Source: Verrucomicrobiales bacterium (GTDB lineage: Bacteria; Verrucomicrobiota; Verrucomicrobiia; Verrucomicrobiales; Verrucomicrobiaceae). From it: a stretch of DNA of 9,198 bases. Both the position numbers and the translations under genes were made by a program. Below, piece after piece: positions 6,210-9,198 of the stretch (positions are counted from its first letter, which is position 1; the number at the start of each line of letters is the position of its first letter). The notes below the pieces were generated by a model. It had not been told where the DNA came from and made no database searches. It was given only the letters and a program-made list of their open reading frames with translations. The DNA is taken from assembly GCA_003506995.1 (NCBI GenBank), contig DNXB01000434.1, forward strand, positions 1 through 9,198, read 5' to 3'.

Positions 6210-7022
6210 ATGACTCTTCAATTCACCAAAATGAACGGTGCCGGCAATGACTTCGTCATGCTGGACAATCGCGACCTCAGCCTCGCGCTGACCAAGGACC
6301 AGATCGAAAAGCTCTGCGACCGCCATCGCGGCATCGGCGCGGACGGTTTGCTCTGTGTCGAGCCTGCGACCGACGGCGGCGACTTCAAAATGCGCTACTA
6401 CAACGCCGACGGTGGCGAGGCCGAGATGTGCGGCAATGGCGCGCGTTGTTTTGGCCGCTTCGTGAATCACCTGCATGGCGACAAGCTCACGAAGATCCGC
6501 TTCGAGACCCTCGCGGGCATGATCTCCGCCGAATTCGAGGGCGATCAGGTGCGCATCAACATGAGCGCTCCGCACAGCCTCAAGCTGGCGCAGACACTGC
6601 CTGTCGCAGGCACGGAATTGACCGTCCACAGCGTGAACACCGGCGTGCCGCATGCCGTCGTGTTTGTCGATGACCTCGCCAGCGTGCCGGTGCGCGAATG
6701 GGGCGCGGGCCTGCGCTATCACGAGGCATTCAAGCCCAAAGGCACGAACGCGAACTTCGCCAAAGTGCTCGCGCCAGGCAGCATTTCCATCCGCACCTAC
6801 GAACGCGGCGTCGAGGACGAAACCCTCGCCTGCGGCACCGGCATGGTCGGCTGCGCCTTGATCCATCACGAACTGACAGGCGCGCCCAGCCCCGTCAGCG
6901 TCATGGTCAAAGGCGGCGACACGCTGAAAGTCGGCTTTGAGGAGACCTCCAAAAGCGAATACACGAACGTGACGCTGTTCGGACCGGCGGACTTTGTGTT
7001 TACTGGGAGCGTCTCGATCTAA
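6210..7022 (+). CDS. dapF: Diaminopimelate epimerase
   Basis: This 270-residue enzyme interconverts LL- and meso-diaminopimelate in the pathway to lysine and peptidoglycan cross-links, using two cysteines and no cofactor. The N-terminal signature FTKMNGAGNDFVMLDN is at residues 5-20. The first catalytic Cys is C74 in AEMCGNGARC, and the second is C208 in the ETLACGTG loop after RTYERG. HRGIGADG (39-46), NTGVPHAVVF (143-152) and NANFAKV are further family blocks. The ATG at 6210 gives the usual N-terminus. A longer in-frame start at 6144 would translate the inverted repeat and is rejected. There is no Shine-Dalgarno sequence, and the bases before the ATG are CTTCCCCCC. dapA lies downstream after 279 bases, so the two may be co-expressed, though the repeats between them leave this open. 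Confidence 0.97.
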   Translation: MTLQFTKMNGAGNDFVMLDNRDLSLALTKDQIEKLCDRHRGIGADGLLCVEPATDGGDFKMRYYNADGGEAEMCGNGARCFGRFVNHLHGDKLTKIRFETLAGMISAEFEGDQVRINMSAPHSLKLAQTLPVAGTELTVHSVNTGVPHAVVFVDDLASVPVREWGAGLRYHEAFKPKGTNANFAKVLAPGSISIRTYERGVEDETLACGTGMVGCALIHHELTGAPSPVSVMVKGGDTLKVGFEETSKSEYTNVTLFGPADFVFTGSVSI

Positions 7023-7055
7023 GCGGGAGCTCTTTCCGTCTCGCGGCAGTGATAT

Positions 7056-7129
7056 TGACAAAAGATTCGGGGCAAAAGATTCCAAGCATCCATCTCTTCC
7101 GCCCATTTTTTGCCCCTCATTTTTTGTCA
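7056..7129. repeat. Inverted repeat with 22-bp arms between dapF and dapA
   Basis: The left arm (7056-7077, TGACAAAAGATTCGGGGCAAAA less the last two bases) and right arm (7108-7129, TTTTGCCCCTCATTTTTTGT plus CA) pair at 19 of 22 positions around a 30-base spacer. The TGACAAAA...GGGGCAAAA words differ from the CAGAG-type repeats, so this is a second repeat kind. It starts 33 bases after the dapF stop. The T-rich right arm could help termination of dapF transcripts, but the long spacer and the form of the element favour a REP-like repeat. Confidence 0.72.
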
Positions 7130-7268
7130 GTCCCTCACAGCCCGCCTCCGCGCCGCCAAAACGCTTGCAGCCATTGATTGATGAATGCACGGAACAGGTG
7201 AATATCATCGACAAGTCAATCACCACTGCCAAGGCCGCCGTTAGCCTCCCAAGCCATTTCCCATTCTT

Positions 7269-7298
7269 AGTTCCTCCATTCCAAGTTCTTCCATCCCA
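7269..7298 (+). repeat. Two tandem 15-bp repeats just upstream of dapA
   Basis: AGTTCCTCCATTCCA (7269-7283) and AGTTCTTCCATCCCA (7284-7298) match at 13 of 15 positions. A related pyrimidine-rich CCATTTCCCATTCTT precedes them (about 7254-7268). The array ends 3 bases before the dapA ATG, where a ribosome-binding site would normally sit. It gives the 5' leader a strongly C/T-biased composition. Confidence 0.6.
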
Positions 7299-7301
7299 CT
7301 T

Positions 7302-8183
7302 ATGTTCGCCGGAACCCACACCGCCATCGTCACCCCTTTTCGCAACGGCCAAATTGATGAGGCCGCGCTCAAATCCATCGTCGATTTCCAGTTCGACAAC
7401 GGTGTGTCAGGTGTCGTGCCCTGCGGCACCACCGGTGAGTCGCCCACGCTGGATTACGATGAGCACGAGCGTGTCGTGAAACTCAGCGTCGAGTTTGCCA
7501 AGGGCCGCGGCATCGTCATGGCGGGCACGGGATCGAATTCCACGCGCGAAGCCGTCGAACTGACCCAGGAGGCCGAGGCCGCTGGTGCCACGGCGATTCT
7601 GCAAGTAGCACCGTATTACAACAAGCCCACGCCCGAAGGTCTGTATCAGCACTTCAAGGCCGTCGCCGAGAGCACGAAGCTCCCGATCATGCTCTACAGC
7701 ATCCCGGGCCGCTGCGGCATCGAGATCGGTCTCGATGTGCTCGTGCGCCTGGCCGAGAGCTGCCCGAACATCTGCGCGATCAAGGAAGCGGGCGGAAACC
7801 CGGAGCGCGTGAGCCAGATGAAGCAGATCCTCCCCACGAATTTCGAGATCCTCTCCGGTGACGACGGCCTCACGCTGCCCTTCATGTCCGTGGGCGCGGT
7901 CGGCATCGTCAGCGTGGCGGGCAACCTGATCCCGAAACCCCTCAGCGAGATGGTGCAGCTTGCCCTGAAGGGCGATTACACCGCCGCGTTGAAGATCCAT
8001 GCGAAGTATTACCCGCTATTCGCCGCCTTCCTGAAGCTGGCCACCAATCCCATCCCGATCAAAACCGCGATGGCGCTGGCCGGTCACTGCACCGACGAAC
8101 TGCGCCTGCCGCTCGTGGGCATGGAGCAGGATAAAATCGCCGAACTGAGCGCCACGCTGAAGAAGCTGGGGATCATCGGTTAA
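7302..8183 (+). CDS. dapA: 4-hydroxy-tetrahydrodipicolinate synthase
   Basis: This 293-residue class I aldolase condenses pyruvate with aspartate semialdehyde, the first committed step towards diaminopimelate and lysine. The Schiff-base lysine is K161 in CAIKEAGGN. The catalytic triad residues fit T44 (CGTTGES, 41-47), Y106 (APYYNKP) and Y132 (LYSIPGRCGIE). R137 of the PGR motif matches the substrate-binding Arg of the E. coli enzyme. The N-terminus (FAGTHTAIVTPF) and total length are standard. YSIPGRC replaces the commoner YNVPGRT, a conservative change. The ATG at 7302 has no Shine-Dalgarno sequence and is preceded by the pyrimidine repeats. The 3' end overlaps a convergent gene by 11 nt. 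Pathway partner dapF lies directly upstream. Confidence 0.97.
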   Translation: MFAGTHTAIVTPFRNGQIDEAALKSIVDFQFDNGVSGVVPCGTTGESPTLDYDEHERVVKLSVEFAKGRGIVMAGTGSNSTREAVELTQEAEAAGATAILQVAPYYNKPTPEGLYQHFKAVAESTKLPIMLYSIPGRCGIEIGLDVLVRLAESCPNICAIKEAGGNPERVSQMKQILPTNFEILSGDDGLTLPFMSVGAVGIVSVAGNLIPKPLSEMVQLALKGDYTAALKIHAKYYPLFAAFLKLATNPIPIKTAMALAGHCTDELRLPLVGMEQDKIAELSATLKKLGIIG

Positions 8184-8736
8184 AAACCGGAATCAGCAAC
8201 GCTGCCGTAACCGCGATCACAAACAGGATCACGACGCAGAGCAAAAACCAGACGAAGCCTGATGTGCGCGGCCTCACATCAGGCGTGAAAGCGATGATCT
8301 GCTGATAAGCAGGCGAGAAAACCATCCTTCCCTTGGCCGAGAGCATCAGCCAGAGCACATACAAGTTCAGCAGCGGAAAAATGACGGTGAGCAGAGTCAC
8401 TGCCGCCAGCAGCCCCGAAACCACCGCCATCGCGATCCGCGCCCACGGTCTCACACGGCGCACTCCGGCCCCGAGTAACAGCATGCCCGCCCCGATCAGC
8501 AGCATCATCACCAACTCGGTGAGATCATTCCTCCATGACGCGCGGGTCAGCGACTCCAGCAGGCCGATGAAAACCGGTAGCAGCATCAGCCCGCCTACAA
8601 GCGCATACAAACCGCCGATGGATTTGACCGAAGTCTCATGGCCGATGTGAGCGCGTCGGATGGCTTCCGGCGTCGAGTCCGGTATCAGCCTGGCGGCCTG
8701 GGGAGGGGCGTAGGGATTGAACTCCGTATCATTCAT
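8173..8736 (-). CDS. Uncharacterised multi-pass membrane protein with N-terminal NPYAPP motif
   Basis: The 187-residue product begins MNDTEFNPYAPPQA, a short Pro-rich lead-in seen in many small membrane proteins of this bacterial group. Hydrophobic segments lie at about 39-61, 72-92, 100-133 (long, perhaps two passes) and 160-184, giving four or five membrane passes. Between the last two, a soluble-looking stretch (SAKGRMVFSPAYQQIIAFTP, 133-152) resembles a recurrent motif in uncharacterised Verrucomicrobia and Planctomycetes membrane proteins, recalled from memory. No catalytic motif is visible and I assign no function. The ATG at 8736 is chosen because it starts the NPYAPP sequence. The gene converges on dapA, overlapping its last 11 bases, and diverges from the lipoprotein gene. 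Confidence 0.78.
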   Translation of the reverse strand: MNDTEFNPYAPPQAARLIPDSTPEAIRRAHIGHETSVKSIGGLYALVGGLMLLPVFIGLLESLTRASWRNDLTELVMMLLIGAGMLLLGAGVRRVRPWARIAMAVVSGLLAAVTLLTVIFPLLNLYVLWLMLSAKGRMVFSPAYQQIIAFTPDVRPRTSGFVWFLLCVVILFVIAVTAALLIPVFNR

Positions 8737-8816
8737 CGCTGGTCCGTTCTAACAAGAGCCGCGTCAACCCAACAGCAAAATCTTGCCTTGTCTCGAGGCT
8801 GGACAGCCAGCCGCGC

Positions 8817-9198
8817 ATGCGCATCAATGAACGCATGTTCCACCTTCGCATCCTCTGCCTTCTGCCGCTGCTGGGACTCAGCAGTTGCACCTATCTGCTT
8901 GGGAAGGCGACCAGGATGGGGATGTTTGACAAAGCGCTTGGCAAGAACAACCGCCCAGGCGAGGCGAAGCTGATCGGCGTGATCGAACTGGTGAACCCCG
9001 AGCAAAATTATGTGCTCATCAACTGCGAGCAGCGGCAAAACCTGCCTGCGGGCACGGAGATCATCTCGCAAAACGCCGATGGCACCAAGGCGAAGCTGAA
9101 AGTCACGCCGGAGCGCAAAGGCAACTACATCACGGCGGACATCAAGGAAGGCCTGCCCCAGGTGCGGGATCTGGTGCTGTATCAGACCAAACCAGGTG
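8817..9198 (+). CDS. Putative lipoprotein, 3'-truncated by the window end
   Basis: From the ATG at 8817 the frame stays open to the window end, 127 codons. MRINERMFHLR is followed by a hydrophobic stretch (ILCLLPLLGL) and the lipobox LSSC, with the lipidated Cys at residue 24. This is a type II signal peptide, so the product should be anchored in a membrane facing the periplasm. The mature part contains LIGVIELVNPEQNYVLINC, a LPAGTEI turn, KLKVTPERK and ITADIKEGLPQVRDLVLY. This looks like a small beta-rich domain, but I do not recognise a named family. An in-frame ATG at 8835 is an equally possible start and still leaves a signal peptide. The gene diverges from the membrane protein gene across an 80-base gap. 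Confidence 0.78.
   Translation, partial: MRINERMFHLRILCLLPLLGLSSCTYLLGKATRMGMFDKALGKNNRPGEAKLIGVIELVNPEQNYVLINCEQRQNLPAGTEIISQNADGTKAKLKVTPERKGNYITADIKEGLPQVRDLVLYQTKPG

Noticed and set aside
7130..7260. A dapA promoter (TTGATT near 7175 with TGAATA downstream)
   Set aside because: The spacing is too long and the -10 match poor; I cannot support it from sequence alone.
6162..7352. A 396-codon minus-strand frame opposite dapF
   Set aside because: It is antisense to dapF, includes both inverted repeats in its ends, and has no domain signature.
8177..8189. A CGGTT-AAA-AACCG hairpin at the end of dapA as a terminator
   Set aside because: The stem is only 5 bp, AT-containing, without a T-run, and lies inside both coding ends.
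1..9198. CRISPR array, DGR cassette, prophage or transposon
   Set aside because: No regularly spaced direct repeats, reverse transcriptase, integrase, transposase or phage structural genes are visible on either strand.

Overview
The window looks like chromosomal DNA from a GC-rich member of the Verrucomicrobiota, probably a Prosthecobacter/Verrucomicrobium-like lineage. This rests on the style of the content: a membrane-anchored Ser/Thr kinase with C-terminal SUMF1 (formylglycine-generating-enzyme-like) domains, a small membrane protein with an N-terminal NPYAPP motif, biosynthetic genes without Shine-Dalgarno sequences, and small CAGAG-rich intergenic inverted repeats. The assignment comes from recognition, not from a search.

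Layout. Bases 1-3643 (+) hold the 3' part of a very large kinase gene. It encodes a kinase C-lobe, a Pro/Ala linker, one transmembrane helix, a predicted beta-sandwich domain, an octamer-repeat Pro/Ser linker, two alpha-helical repeats and two tandem SUMF1 domains with an 801-nt period. About 700 bases follow (3644-4353) with no convincing gene and one CAGAG-type inverted repeat. On the minus strand, an MNT-type nucleotidyltransferase (4754-5122) and a HEPN protein (4354-4764) overlap by 11 nt, forming a MntA/HepT-like two-gene module. Divergent from these, on the plus strand, are trpA (5298-6110), dapF (6210-7022) and dapA (7302-8183). An uncharacterised multi-pass membrane protein (8173-8736, -) converges on dapA with an 11-nt overlap. 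A lipoprotein gene starts divergently at about 8817 (+) and runs off the window end.

How the genes work together. DapA (4-hydroxy-tetrahydrodipicolinate synthase) and DapF (diaminopimelate epimerase) act in the same meso-DAP/lysine pathway and plausibly share regulation. TrpA makes indole for the last step of tryptophan synthesis, but its partner TrpB is not in the window. The MNT/HEPN pair is probably a toxin-antitoxin-like accessory module. The kinase is probably a transmembrane receptor with its sensor domains outside the cytoplasm.

The most unusual content is the repeats. There are two or three kinds of short inverted repeat in the gene gaps: 4130-4201, 6114-6193 (which nearly fills the trpA-dapF gap) and 7056-7129. 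There is also a pair of 15-mers just before dapA, and a five-unit 8-bp repeat inside the kinase reading frame. I see no CRISPR array, rRNA, tRNA, transposase or phage gene, and no clear undescribed multi-gene system.
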